A stretch of 64,000 nucleotides of DNA from Dryas octopetala (Eukaryota > Streptophyta > Magnoliopsida > Rosales > Rosaceae). Of the stretch, positions 48,052-61,260 are shown piece after piece (position 1 is the stretch's first letter; each line of letters begins with the position of its first letter). The notes under the pieces are model-generated. The model did no database searches. It was not told where the DNA came from and saw only the letters and a program-made list of their open reading frames with translations. Position numbers and translations under genes: made by a program. The stretch lies in assembly GCA_963921425.1 (NCBI GenBank), contig OY992832.1:7564001-7628000 (forward strand). Direction: 5' to 3'.

Positions 48052-49249
48052 GGGCAAATTACATAAAAGTACCTCAATTAACCACCCTATTTCACTTGAG
48101 AACCCCAATAAAAAAAAGTTGATTAGAGGTACTTCAATTATTGATTTTGCACACCCAGGTACCTTTGTAAACTTTTCTGTCTGAGGACCATTAACTGCCT
48201 ATGTGGCGTGCTGACATAGTTTTAAAAAAATGTCATGTGGACAAAAAAAAAAAATAATAATGATTAAGAAAACTTAAAAAAAAAAAAAAACCCAACAACC
48301 TCGCATCCCCGATCCTTTCTCCCTTCGCCTCCCTTTGTCGGCCACCCAACCCACCCACCTCCCTCCCCCTCTACAACCACCAGCTTCACCCCTCCCCTTC
48401 CCTTCCCCACCACCTTCACTGTAGATCGCGTCGGCCACCCCAATTAACCAGCGTCGAGCCCTCCTCCCTCTTTATCTTCTTCTTCTGCAAACACCTCCAA
48501 CCATGGCTACAAATCGGAGGGACCAAATTGAAGTATGAGAACTGAATCTAGCCCCACCCCTCCCTTCCTCGCCCAGCCAAGCCCCCTCACCAAGCCTCAG
48601 CCCTAGCCCCGCCTTGCCCATATCTGCTCGCCGCGCCCAGCCTTACCCCAACAAGCCACGCCGAGCCTTGCCACGCCTAGTCGCTCCCAGCTTTGCCACA
48701 CCCAGCCTTGCCTATCTTTTTGTTTGATGGTGGGTCACTGAATTGGGTGGCCAACGCGGGGGAGGAGGGCTCGGGGCTGGGGTTTCAGGGAAAGAGAGAG
48801 AGAGAGATGAGAGGGGCGGGGAAAGAGAGGGTGGGTGGCCAGGTGGGTTGGCGGCGTGGTGGTTGGGGTCGGCGACAAGGTGGCTGGGGTCGAAGGGGTG
48901 GGTGGTTGGGTTGGGTAGGTCTCGGAGGGAGGGGTGCTCCATTTTTTCTTTATTTTTTTGTTTTGTTTTTATTTAATTATTGTGTTTTTATTTTTTTTTA
49001 GTTTTTAAAAATCATTATTTTAGTTTTTAAAGTTTATTTCATTTTTTATTATTTTTTTTCCAAGTAACATTTTTTTAAAAGTATGTCAATGTGCCACGTG
49101 GACAATTAACGGCTTCCCTAACGGAATAGTTGACGGAGGTATTGGGTGTGCAAAATCAGTAATTGAGGTACCTCTGAACAACTTTTTATTTATTGGAGTA
49201 CTGAAGTGAAATATGGTAGTTAATTGAGATACTTTTGTGTAATTTGCCC
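48052..49249. mobile_element. Non-autonomous Mutator-like element, 1.2 kb, with long terminal inverted repeats
   Basis: It begins GGGCAAATTACATAAAAGTA and ends TACTTTTGTGTAATTTGCCC. The inverted repeats extend roughly 200 bp with moderate divergence. It is flanked by a 9-bp target duplication AATTATTAA (48043-48051 and 49250-49258). The interior is GC-rich, C-rich on the left and G-rich on the right (for example GGTGGCTGGGGTCG near 48880), with no transposase. The terminal pattern (AATTACAT, then TACCTCAA) resembles the larger element at 24392-26246, so the two belong to related families. Confidence 0.92.
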
Positions 49250-49506
49250 AATTATTAATTATATACCAGAGAGAATATAAATCAGTACGCCACTTGTCAA
49301 TATAGAATTACATGAGCAGCACAGTGAGGAAGTCCGAGGAGCCAAAGGCAAAGCAAAACCCGTCCTTTGGAGCACTCCGAAGGATCACTTGGCCCAACTA
49401 CTCTTCTACTTGTATTTCTGCATGATCCATTGATCCCAGTCCCCCAACCCCTATATTAACTCCTCACGTCACCCCAAAGCCCTCTGAAACCATTCTTGAT
49501 CCAATC

Positions 49507-52407
49507 ATGTCTCATTTCGCTCTCTCTCAGGTATGCCCCCATTTCAGATTCGGGTCTTTCAATTTCTACCCTTGTTTGGTTCCCGAGAAAACGGAAGAAA
49601 AAACGAGGCTTTCAGTCCTTTTATGCTTACCCAGTTGCCAAATAGTAGATATTTGATTAATTATGCTGTTTTTGTTATTGGGTGTTGATGATTTTCTTGC
49701 AGGCTTCACTTACTGTTCCTGTTGGAAGTGATTTCTCTCTCAGAAGATCTCTGTTCAAGGTCTGATTTTTTATTTATTTTTTCTTTTTGGGTGTTATTAG
49801 TTTCGTGTAGCTGTGTTTGCTTTTTCATTGGGCACATGATCAAGTCTTGTTTAGTTGCACTTGCTCTACACTGTGGCTTCGGAATCTTGAGGATTTCAAA
49901 TAGTGTATGGAGAACGAAAAGTTCCAAGATTTGATTTTTTCATATTTAGTGGAGGATCCAAAATTTAAGTAATCAGCATTTTAGTGGGCAGTGTAACATA
50001 AAACGTTTAGTTTCAAAAGTACAAACAATTGTAGCTATTGACTTCAAATGTGTTGGCGGCGATGCTCTATTGGTGCTTTTTTTGGTCGAATCTATTGGTG
50101 CTTTAAAAAGTTGTCATTTGGTAATGATTTTTGAAAAGATAGTTGTTGCTTCAACTTGCAAGTTAAAATAAATCTAATTATTTGTAAATGTGTTGAACGT
50201 TAAATTGTATTAAAAGGATTTCTTCTAGCTTATGAGGATATGTTTGCAATTGAAATAAATCTAGTAATACTCAGTTTCTGAACTCTTATCACATATCACC
50301 TGCTGTAGGCTTATTTCATCTGATTAATTTTACAGTGCTACACCTTAAACTAAAGTCCTATGGTCTTAATTAGTATGATATTTAAGTTTACCTGATAATT
50401 ATATACAAATTTAACCTGCTTTGTGGTTTATTCAGTTAATAATTTCTCATTGAAACTGTCCGTAATTTTTCTGCAGGCACAAAGTGTAAACTTTAATGAT
50501 AAATCATGGGCGCCTGTTTTACCTTTGGACTTAAAAATAAAGAATGGGCAGCTGAGATCTCAGCGCATAGTATGCATGTCAGTGCAACAAGCAAATGTAC
50601 CAAAAGTTGCTGTATCTCCTTTACAACTTGAAGAAGCTAGTGAGCCCCCATTACACTTATACAAGAATAAGGAACCTTATACAGCGACCATTCTTTCTGT
50701 TGAGGGAGTTGTAGGCCCAAAGGCTCCTGGAGAGACTTGCCATATTGTAATTGATCATGGTGGTAATGTTCCCTACTGGGAAGGACAGAGTTATGGTATA
50801 ATTCCTCCTGTAAGTAACTGATTACATAAAGTTATGTCTTCAACAAAAGTTGCATGAATTTTGGCCAATAAAATTCTTTGACGAGTTCACTTAGGTTGTC
50901 TTTGTAAACCAATCATGATTAGTAGATATTATATTGTAATGCTATACTCACTTTCACCTTGCCTATGGATATTTGTTGCAGCTAGGATTTGAAAGTTAAG
51001 AGGATTATGATATAATTGTAGTTTCAGCCCTATTTTCTGTTGTGTCATCTCTTCTTTTTAGCCACATAATTCTGAACCATGTTATTGGCACGTTAATAAA
51101 TCCATCTTCACACTAAATTCCCCATTTGTAGTATCTAATTGTTATATACTTGAATAACAGGGTGAAAATCCAAAGAAACCTGGGGCTCCACACAATGTCC
51201 GTCTTTACTCAATTGCATCCTCAAGGTATGGAGACTTTTTTGATGGCAAGACAACCAGTTTGTGTGTCCGACGTGCTGTCTATTATGACCCAGAGACAGG
51301 AAAGGAGGATCCTTCCAAGAATGGTGTGTGCAGCAACTTTTTATGCAACTCCAAACCTGGAGATAAAATTAAGATCACAGGTAAGAGTCTACTATTCAGG
51401 GATCATTAGGATTTTCTTTATTAAGTTTAGCCTGAGCCAAAACCCCTTGCCTCACGGCCCAGGTGGGCTGTATCTCAACTGTGCGGGTCTCAGCCTGGTC
51501 TTAGCTTGTTAGTGGATTAGTCTAGCCTAGCCCTCCTAATAGAATGGTTGGGCTTGAGCCTTATTTTTGGGTTGACCTTGTCTTCAGAGTTGGCTTTTGC
51601 CTTCGAGGGTTGGCCTGTGGCTGTTGGCCAAGCTCATCTGCTCTTCCCTTTTGTTTCTTCCTAAAAGATTGCCTTCAAATGTCCACTTGTGTGAGTTTGT
51701 ATGGCCATTTAGTAGGTAAAAATCAATCATTTGTATATTCTTTTTCTCTACCTCCTCCCCCCCCCCTTTTATCACATTTGGCTTGATTCGTTAGTATGTC
51801 TTATAAATTGGTTTGGTCCACTGTTATTGGTAGACAACATGCATTCCTTATGGCAGGAATGCATTCCATTTGTATAGTTAATTTACGTATAAATACTAAT
51901 ATGGCAGGACCCTCTGGCAAGATCATGCTTTTGCCTGAAGACAACCCAAATGCCACCCACATTATGATTGCCACTGGCACTGGTGTTGCTCCATACAGAG
52001 GTTACCTTCGTCGTATGTTCATGGAAAATGTTCCCACATTCAAGTTTGGTGGCCTTGCTTGGCTATTCCTTGGGGTGGCCAATACTGATAGTCTCCTCTA
52101 TGATGAAGAATTCACCAAGTATCTGAAGGACTACCCCGATAATTTCCGATACGACATAGCACTTAGTAGAGAACAAAAGAACAAGAAAGGCGGAAAGATG
52201 TATGTTCAGGATAAAATTGAAGAGTACAGTGATGAGATCTTTAAACTCTTGGACAATGGGGCCCACATCTATTTCTGTGGGCTCAAGGGAATGATGCCTG
52301 GGATTCAAGAAACCTTGAAGAGGGTTGCTGATGAAAGAGGGGAAAGTTGGGAAGAGAAGCTCTCACAACTGAAAAAGAACAAGCAATGGCATGTTGAAGT
52401 CTACTGA
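49507..52407 (+). CDS. RFNR: Ferredoxin--NADP+ reductase, root-type, plastidic, 377 aa
   Basis: Five exons, 49507-49530, 49703-49759, 50477-50809, 51161-51380 and 51908-52407, give 377 residues in frame. The Ser-rich N-terminus ([18 protein letters not shown] and on to about residue 60) is a plastid transit peptide. The FAD-binding part has [12 protein letters not shown] and GVCSNFLC. The NADP part has [16 protein letters not shown] and [13 protein letters not shown], and the protein ends with the catalytic Tyr in [27 protein letters not shown] is typical of the root isoform. In non-green plastids the enzyme runs backward, from NADPH to ferredoxin, to supply nitrite reductase and glutamate synthase. 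Exons 1 and 2 are only 24 and 57 bp. A candidate poly(A) signal AATAAA is at about 52614. Confidence 0.97.
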
Positions 52408-55140
52408 GAATGAATAGTTGCAGAACTCATTCATGTCTTTCTTTAAGAAAATGGCGAAGTTTCCCATGTTAGGTTATGCTTTTTTTTTTTTTTTTCTTTT
52501 GGAAGAGGGTGAGGGGGTGTTTACCCATTCATGAGCTTTAGATAAGGAAACTTGAGTAGCAATAGCATTCATCTGTATCATTAAATAACAGAGACAAGCC
52601 ATTCTCATTGTTGAATAAATTTAAGAAACCATTTGACTGCTGATTGATGTTTCATCTTTTGCCCCTATTTAGTATCTTAGACATTTTATTATGTATAGTC
52701 GCACTCACCCGTGCGCCTAAAATTAGGAGCTAGATAATGGCCTTTCACAAACGGCCATTAGGTGGTTTTAACTTCTACTTGTTAAGCGATAGTCTGATTT
52801 GAAAGTGGCCAAGCTTGGGTTGGTGCTTTCGTAGATATGGTTCTTTTATTCTAACTCAGCCTTTAATTGCATTGAGGTTTTCTGTTTAACTATTAAAAAA
52901 AAAAAAGGGGAAAGGCCAACAGCCTTCGGAAAATACATTTGCCGTGGCAATGCAGTGAGCATGCTGCATGTGTTTCATGTCACCATCTTTTTTTTTAATG
53001 CTTATTTCTTTCTTCATTATATGGTGGCTGCATAATATTATTCTAAGAGCTTCTAATCATTATCCATAAATATTCAAGTAACTTCTTTAATAATTATCAT
53101 AGAATTAATAAAATAGTGGGTATTATCCTCATCTCATTTGGGTTGAAAATGAAATTTCATAGACTTCTCAGTCCTGTCATCAACCTCTTTGTGATGATGG
53201 TGATTAATTGGTGGTGTATACATTAGTTGATGCATAGTGTAAACCATTGGTTGATGCCTTATCTTGCTTGTGTTGGTGAGCTTGTTTGCCACATTCAGTT
53301 GAAAGGGTTGTCACCTGTGATTGCATCCTTGAAAGAGGGCTAGTGCAAGCCATGTAATCATCCAGCATTACTAGTAAAGTTTCAATTTTACACTGGTTTA
53401 TGTCATAAAGTTTTTTTTTTTTTTTTTATATATACCCTTTCACGTGCTGATCACGTGACTAATTATTATATACAAAAATAAAAGATTTTCTCCATATAAG
53501 AAAGTGTAGAGTTAGAATATTTGAAAAATATCTTTTTTCAAAATGATAATACCTATGTGAATTGAGTGTGTCAATTGTCATCTAGTACATCTACATACTA
53601 AGTAATAAACTTTGTCAACAGAGGCAGCCACCCCTGTGGCTCTGTCAGGTTGGAACTTATGTACAATTTAAAAGCCGCGTTGTGTCCATGCATACTTTTC
53701 AATGTTTCTTTTCTATAAAACACTACTTTTTCAATGTTAATTAAAATCATTTAAACAGTTTTTAGAAAGTCAATCATTTAAACCTAAAGTTTAATAAAAA
53801 ATTGGAGTGATCAAGTAAAATATATAAGAAATTCAATGCAAGGTTTTGACATTAGAGGTCTACTTTATTGAGAGTGTAGTTGAAGACGGATTGATATGGT
53901 AGTATTTATCTTCACTTTTTAAAAAAATATCCCAAATTCTACTTCTGGAAAAATAAAATAAAAAATTGTAGGAAAAGCTAACATATACTTGTTTTGAAAA
54001 ATACCTAGAGCATATTCTATATTCTACCCACAAACAAATTCAAAACAACTAGAGCATAATCTATATTCTACTAATATTCCATCATGATAATAGGTGTTAC
54101 ATCATGAGTGATTGAATTAATTTTATGCACATACTAATATTCAGTTATGAGAAATGAGTTTCAAATTTTGGAAAGCTTATGCTCTATCAAAAAGGAGCTA
54201 TACTCCTACAATGGCCATTTGATTTAGTAGTGGCATATAGTTTTTTCTTTTATGTCATGAATTTGAACATTATAGACAACAATTGATAGTAATAATAAAA
54301 AAAAGAGATATACTCCTCAATTAGATTCAATAAGCATTCATTCACTTTAACTTTAAAGGAATGAAAGATAAGAGAAGTCTTGTCTTATCATCACCCCAGT
54401 CCAATAAAATTCATATTGCTAAGTTTTCTTATTTCTTGAAACATTCATATGTAACAAGTCAGGTTTTTTGTGAGCGTCCTATTGGAATGGGTCTAATGCC
54501 AAAAATTCTAATACTAACAGATATGTTAACCTAGGTGCACATGATAAAAGTATAGCTCAATTTGTTAAGATCTTTAGATTATATTTTGCGTTATGCAAAG
54601 TTCGTTCAAATAATAACAAAATGACAAGAGTTAAGTATTTTATTTTGTTAAGGTTAAAAATTTAAAGTAATGTTAGAATAATTTGACTTATTTATCAAGT
54701 TTTATTCATCAAATCATATGACTATATTTTATAATCTTATTTGTTTGTAATAAATGCGATAATAATAGTTCATAATTAATAAATTTGGTGTACAAATTGT
54801 TAATTGTTAATTGATATAATCCCCTTCAGAGTTCAGACTAAAGAAAAAATTTGATATAATCCCCTGAAATCTCACATGTCCCAATGGACCCAATGTTATG
54901 CTGGAAGTTGGAAGCAGAAGAGTGGGTTCGGGTTGCATATACAGCGAAGATGAGTGTGGTCGTTATATGGAACCCGCGATTATGCTGCGTGACGTGGTTG
55001 TCTTTCCAAACTGTAAACTGCCCGTCATCATTTCATTTCCAATCAATCTTACCCATCATTCCCTCCTCTCCTCTATGGGGAAAATAAAAACATAAATATA
55101 AATAAATATAAAAACAAAAACCCAAAAAAAAAAAAATTAA
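52408..55140. other. Intergenic between FNR and the ArfGAP gene
   Basis: The left end holds the FNR 3' UTR and the right end the ArfGAP promoter. The middle is AT-rich, with no gene and no repeat I can classify. Confidence 0.5.
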
Positions 55141-56015
55141 AAACACAGTTGTTTTCAACAATCATATCCTCCTCTCTCTACCTGGTTCTATCTTTGAAGA
55201 ATCATTCTATAAAGGGCATTTCTCAATTCCTCAATCCACTGGTAAAATGTTATCTCTCTCTTGGATCTTTCACTGCATCTCATAATTTCATTATCAGGTT
55301 AGTTTTTTGTTTTTTTGGGTTATTGGGTTCTTTTCATGTTTGGTCATATGTAAATGATAGCAGTTATAAAATGGCATGGGAACCTCTGATTTGGACCCAA
55401 TTTGTACTTTTAATGGCAGTTTCTATCAGTTTTGAATGAACCCATCATTTGTAATTAATCATTGTACAATCATTCCTCTATTGTTGATTTGAGTTTAATT
55501 CGTTTCTGTAATCATTGATTTCGTTTTATTATGTTTGATTGGAGCTTTCATCATTTGGAACATGAGAAACCCAACAATTTCGACTTTACCAATAGATTTT
55601 GGTTTGAATTTGATGTGGATGTTTCAACAATCAGACTGCCTTTCAACTACCCATCAACGGTTTTTGCATATTCTCAGTGATATCCAGAATTTCAGAATTT
55701 CATCGTTTTTTACACAAATTTTTATTCACATATGTAGGGCATTTGCTTTAATATGAGCTCTAAAGAATTAGCTTGTTAGGAAATATACTGAAATTGCAAT
55801 ATTAACTTCCTATTTTCTTTTTCATGGTCAATATACTTCATGTTGAAGAAGTTCAAATTTTGAGACTTTCATTTGGGGGTAGTTTTGCTTTTTACATCAT
55901 TTTTGCTCAGATGGGTTCTTTTTTTTTTTTTTCCCCTTTTCCAGGTCACTTTGTCCAGACTACTTGAAAAGAATAGGCTTCATTCAGTGGATGATTGTAA
56001 GTCATTAGGACAGCA
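55141..56015 (+). other. 5' UTR with intron of the ArfGAP-C2 gene (inferred)
   Basis: A CT-rich leader (about 55150-55241) ends at CCACTG then GTAAAATG, a usable donor. A polypyrimidine tract with TTTCCAG ends at 55944, starting a second leader exon (55945-56015) that runs into the start codon. The intron would be about 700 bp. ORFs inside it are unlike known proteins. Confidence 0.5.
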
Positions 56016-59000
56016 ATGAGTCACCGTCCAATGGAACTTGGGAGGCCTACCTCAGGTATGCTTGTAATACTCGAAGTGATAAAAAATTATGAGTAGGGTC
56101 TTATAAACTGAAAAACTTTATTGATATCATAATTTTGTGCGTATGTGTACCATTCACTGAATTGTAATACTTTATTATTACGGCTTCTTGAACATTAATG
56201 TATGCATTTTCGCATCTGTATATATCTGGCTTATACAATGTGTTTTTGTTTAATACTTTAATCTAGAAAGTGAATGACATGCATGTTGCTGTACAGGTAA
56301 AAGAAGATTAAAAGATTTATTGATGCAAAAAGATAATCGCAAATGTGCTGATTGTGGTGCTCCAGATCCTAAATGGGCGTAAGTTTTTTCCCCCTTGATA
56401 CCCTGAGAATGTATATATACTTTGTGAAAGTGTTTGTATAGGCATTAAGCCAATACTGTATGAGATGTGCTTGTTTCATATGTAAGGTCAAGAGCTTAAA
56501 GATGAGAGTGCTGAAAATAAACAAACATTATTAGGGCATTTTACTTTTCTTCCCATATCCTTCTAACTTGTAAGATGCTTGAAAATAAAGTGTTCGTTAC
56601 TGCACTTTCAGATCAGCAAATATTGGAGTTTTTATATGCTTAAAATGTTGCGGCGTGCACAGGAGTCTTGGTACACATGTATCGAAGGTAAGAGCTCCTG
56701 ATATCAATGCCTCCAATTCAATTTTTATAACGGAAACAATATGCTGGTAGAAAACATGACATATGACTAGTTATGGATTGGCATCCTCCCACCCATCTTG
56801 ACTTTAAATATTTGATCGCTCATGTTATTTTTCTGCTTGTAAAATGGAAAGTGTAACGTCATGAACGAGAACAACTGTTTGATCCCATCTGCTTGCATCA
56901 AAGAAGTTCATTTGATTATGCCACATGAACTTTCGTCCTTGGTTGTGAGAGTTGCAAGAATATATTCCGACCTCAAGGAAACTGGGGAAGTTTATTTTAT
57001 TTATTCTACCAAAAAATGAATTTTGTTTGGGCTTGCCTTTTTTCTTTTCTGACAGTGACACCCACAGTAGAAGTGTAGAACTGTTTTAGGCTTGCAGGCA
57101 GATCAATCAAATGTTGCTTAATTGGTTGATGTCTCCGTCCATACGCATTATTAGTATTAAATATCTGTTCTGAACAACATGAATTTGAAATGTTCAGGTT
57201 TTGTCAGTGACACTGGATGAATGGTCTGATGATGAAATTGATGCAATGATTGAAGTTGGAGGGAATTCTTCTGCTAACTCAATTTATGAGGCTTTTATTC
57301 CCGAAGGATATTCAAAGCCTGGACCAGATGCCGGTCATGAGGAACGTTCAAAATTCATCCGGTTAGTTATGATATAGAATGCTATAATCTATTATGGAGC
57401 AGATTCAATTTTTGGGTCATTTTTCAGATTTTTAAAGTAGTTACATAATATCTCATGTAGGACAAAGTATGAGCTTCAAGAATTTCTGAAACCTAGCTTG
57501 CGGATTAATTCAGGTCCTTCTAGAAAGTCCTCTCTCCAAACAAGTATTTCTAGAAAGATTATTGACAGATTCCGTTCAAATTCTTCATCGATATCGGTAA
57601 ATTTTGTCACACCTTTTGCTCTGCCTTTCGATTTGGTACTTAGAGAATTAAGGTGAAAGTTCATATAAGTTAGGAAAGTGGGATATAAACTAATTTAACA
57701 ATACATGTGTTATTTGTCCATGTTTATGTTGGTAGTAATAACAACACCCTGGCCAAAAAAGTAATAACAACACAATTAGTACATGATGTGTACCATTGGC
57801 AATTGAAGTAATACCATAACTTCGGTCTATTTGATTTTGAAATTGGTTACAGGAAGGCATGGTAGAATTTATTGGATTATTGAAGGTAAAAGTGATCAAA
57901 GGCACGAATTTAGCTATTAGAGATATGATGTCAAGTGATCCTTATGTCATCCTGACTCTTGGGCAGCAGGTTAGTCATTCTTTCACCTTTGTTTTTTCCT
58001 TGTTACTGAAGCTTCACAATCCGCTTGATTGTACATGCATGTAGAATTTTTAAGTTCACTATACTTTTAAGCTTCAGATGTGACAACCTGTTGATTCAAG
58101 CTTCATGTCAAACTTTGAAAATGTCCCGAGAGAGAAACAGGATTTTGAGGGATGAAGAAGGGGGGGGGGGGGGGGGGGGAGAGAGAGAGAGAGAGAGAGA
58201 GATTGCCCAAATACACGAGGAACTTAATTGAAACTTAGCTGAAATTACGCTAGTATTAAACCAAGATTAATTTGTTGGTTGGTGTCTTAGATCTCTGCTA
58301 AAGCAGAAGCAAATAAATTAATCAGATGTTTATAGATTGTGGAAGAATATGTAATCGGATTATTCAAATTGCTACTCACTTCAGACTTACATTTCTTTCT
58401 TTGGTGTTGAAAATGTTGGTGATAATGCAGACTATTCAGACGACTGTAATAAAGAGTAACTTGAATCCAGTCTGGAATGAGGAACTCATGTTGTCTGTTC
58501 CTCAGCGATATGGACCTTTACAGTTGGTAAGTATATCTATGCCCTTTTCCTCTTAATCTTTACAAATAACTCATTTTTATTCTGTTACAATTAATAGAGC
58601 CATATAGATTTCCGTGAATTGTAATAGAGAGCCACTGCTTACAAATATTATATCTGACAGATTAGGAATATCCCATGTATTAATGATGTGACAGTTTGCT
58701 CTACCCTTTTTTTTGTACTTGTACATGCAGAATATGATTGTCTATGCACATATTAGACCTAGTTTCCAGTTGTGTCCTCTTTTACTTTGCAAGCATACAA
58801 CTATGATTGGTTTAACCTTGATGGTAGATTAGCCATTCACATTCTCATTCTTTCATAATCACCGGAAGCAGTGCACATCTGCGCCCTCTAATCCTATGTT
58901 AAACGTGAAGTTTGTGGCTCTGGTCACCAGTATCACTCATTGGACACTATCTAGTAGATATTAGAGTTACAAAAGTTTGTGTTGATGACATGGAAATTTC

Positions 59001-59576
59001 ACCCATGGTTTATCAAATTATTTGTGGAAAGGATGCATAGGAGCTGTTTGTCAGCAGGAAACAAAGAAGTTTATATGCCCAATTAATACTTGGATTTGGT
59101 TATCAGCCTATCTCACGAGGGTGGTAGCTGGTGTAGTCAATTCAATTTTAACGTGGTAGATAGTTATATATACTCTTCGTAGTTCTTGCTCCTGCAAGTG
59201 TAGTGAGATTTATCCAGTTTTGGGTTTATGTTCAGAAGCTTATTTTGTATTACTTGGGAGGGAATACCTAATCTTTCTGCTTGTCACGTTGCAGAAGGTG
59301 TTTGATTATGACACATTCTCGGCTGATGACATAATGGGAGAAGCAGAGGTTGATCTTCAGCCTTTGATAACATCTGCAATGGCATTTGGGGATGCAGGGA
59401 TGTTTGGGAACATGCAAATTGGAAAATGGCTGAAGTCACATGACAATGCCCTCATAGAAGATAGCACTGTTAACATTGTTGATGGGAAGGTAAAACAGGA
59501 GGTGTCACTCAAGCTCCAGAATGTGGAATGTGGTGAACTAGATTTAGAACTAGAGTGGATGCCTCTTGACCAATAG
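56016..59576 (+). CDS. AGD12: ArfGAP and C2 domain protein, AGD12/AGD13 (ZAC) type, 330 aa
   Basis: Eight exons, 56016-56055, 56297-56378, 56612-56687, 57198-57361, 57461-57596, 57853-57969, 58431-58526 and 59295-59576, give 330 residues in frame. The N-terminal ArfGAP zinc finger is [11 protein letters not shown]...FICLKCC with the spacing CX2CX16CX2C, followed by the arginine finger in [12 protein letters not shown]. It should stimulate GTP hydrolysis on Arf small GTPases in vesicle traffic. A linker (about 130-165) is Ser/Arg-rich. A C-terminal C2 domain (about 170-270) has the calcium-type Asp residues in [13 protein letters not shown] and [14 protein letters not shown], so calcium-dependent membrane binding is likely. 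Intron 6 contains a G20 run beside (AG)n. AGD12 and AGD13 are both good matches, and I cannot separate them by eye. Confidence 0.95.
58160..58202. repeat. G20-(AG)n compound tract in an ArfGAP intron
   Basis: A run of about 20 G (58160-58179) continues into about 11 AG units. It lies on the transcribed sense strand of intron 6. Homopolymer length may be uncertain for sequencing reasons. Confidence 0.9.
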
Positions 59577-61260
59577 GTAAATAATTTTATTATTCTTCCC
59601 ATTTTACTTAATAAGAATCTGTAATTTTGATTGAGTTTTTTTCTTTTTTTGTATGGAATGACAGCGCACACTTGTCTCCATTCTCTTGTATTTGTTTATA
59701 TAAATTCAGTTGTCTCTCCCCTTTTGACAAAAATCAGAATACAATCCCCTTGTACACATTGGTTTTCTTAATCCTCATTCCTCACTATCAACTCAGGGAC
59801 TGTAACATCTAAAGGTTTGGTGATCATACATACTCTCATTGCAAGCAAGAGATGAAATGTGTAACAAAATGACCACACCAAACTCTGGAATATCCCTGAT
59901 TTTTAAACATCCAAAGCCAAAGGCCTCAAAAGCTATCTAAGTGTGCAAATCTAAGATATAAATGGCATATGCATATTGAAAATGAAGGACCTCATATTTG
60001 TTCTGCTTGCTCTCTTGCTGACTAAGCCTTATAATGCATGTATGCCCTTATGATTGCTGAACCTTCCTCTTCAAGTTTCAAGAATTCATTACAAGAGAAA
60101 ATACCTGGATGAAATTGCCTTTCGATGTGCAATACTCAATTTATGCTATCCTAATACAGGGTTATGAAAATTTTGTGATCGATGACTGCACCGGAATCTC
60201 ACAAGAGCCTGAATCCAATTCTTGAAAGTTTTTGTTAACAAATAAGAAATAGAGAACTGAATCCCATTCTTGTTCAAATATTCCACGCAATTGAGCATTT
60301 TCTTTGGTTGTTCATTATTACCATTTATATACAAAAGACCCCATCAAACAGATGGGCGGGTTAAAGTCCATCTTTATACGTACTGTCCAGAACCTAACTC
60401 ATTAGTCAACCATGTGAGCTGGATTAAAACCATACCACCCGACAATGTCCATCGATTTACACTAATCATATCTTCATAGGTGGTACATACATACCACCAG
60501 ATAGTCAAGAACAAGAACCCGAACCCAAACCCAAATTCAAACTCGAACCAAAACCAGAACCCGAACCACCTACCCTCCCAATCTCCCAAAGAAAATGGTG
60601 GTAGATTCAGTCTGTAATCAAATAAAAACTAAATGGATAGAATACCTACCTACATGTAGCTTAAGCAATTTACTATCTTTGTTTTTTTTTTTTTTAAATT
60701 TAGAGCAACTCTGCATTGTTAGGAACCTCATTCCACCTTTAATTGATATGGAGGATTAGATGCCATTTTTTTCATTTCTTGAATGAATATGAAACCGGAA
60801 TTTTTTTTATTCATTGTTTTCACTAATTTATATCAATAAATATGTTAGGTAATAATTAAAAAGTTCTTCTAACCGATTAACAATAAATAGTAAAATTGAA
60901 TACACTACACCAAAAACTATAGGGTATCTTGAACGCATTCTCATAAACACTTATTTTCCACATCTACTCATTACGTGCTGATTATGTGATAATATTTCAT
61001 GTAAATGGTTTTAAGTGCAATTACAATAGAAACCAACTTGATATATTTCACAAAATTATATTCTTTAAAACCTATAAACCTTCCTAATTAATCACATTCA
61101 CACCCTAAAAAAATGGAGTAAAATGGCTCAAACAATAAGATTTGGACCTCCACGCCCACCCTCTTAGGCTCTTAATTCAGTTTATTTACATGACATGCAA
61201 GAAAATCATAAAAAAAAAATAATAATTAAAGAGCAGAAATTCAGAGTTGGCATAATTGCA
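59577..61260. other. Convergent intergenic region with a degenerate hexanucleotide repeat
   Basis: The 3' flanks of the ArfGAP gene and of the minus-strand small membrane protein meet here. At about 60507-60566 there is a degenerate GAACCC/GAACCA-type repeat, which explains an odd aromatic/Gly-rich minus-strand ORF. No gene is supported. Confidence 0.5.

Noticed and set aside
48693..49001. Gly/Arg-rich 102-aa ORF and overlapping frames
   Set aside because: It comes from the GC-rich core of the second MULE, open in several frames because of composition.
51796..51907. Upstream extension of the last FNR exon as a separate ORF start
   Set aside because: The extension lies in the intron. The acceptor ATGGCAG at 51907 keeps the FNR reading frame (GPSGKIM), so the ATG at 51796 is not a start.
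60374..60589. Aromatic/Gly-rich 71-aa minus-strand ORF
   Set aside because: It is explained by the degenerate GAACCC-type hexanucleotide repeat at about 60507-60566.
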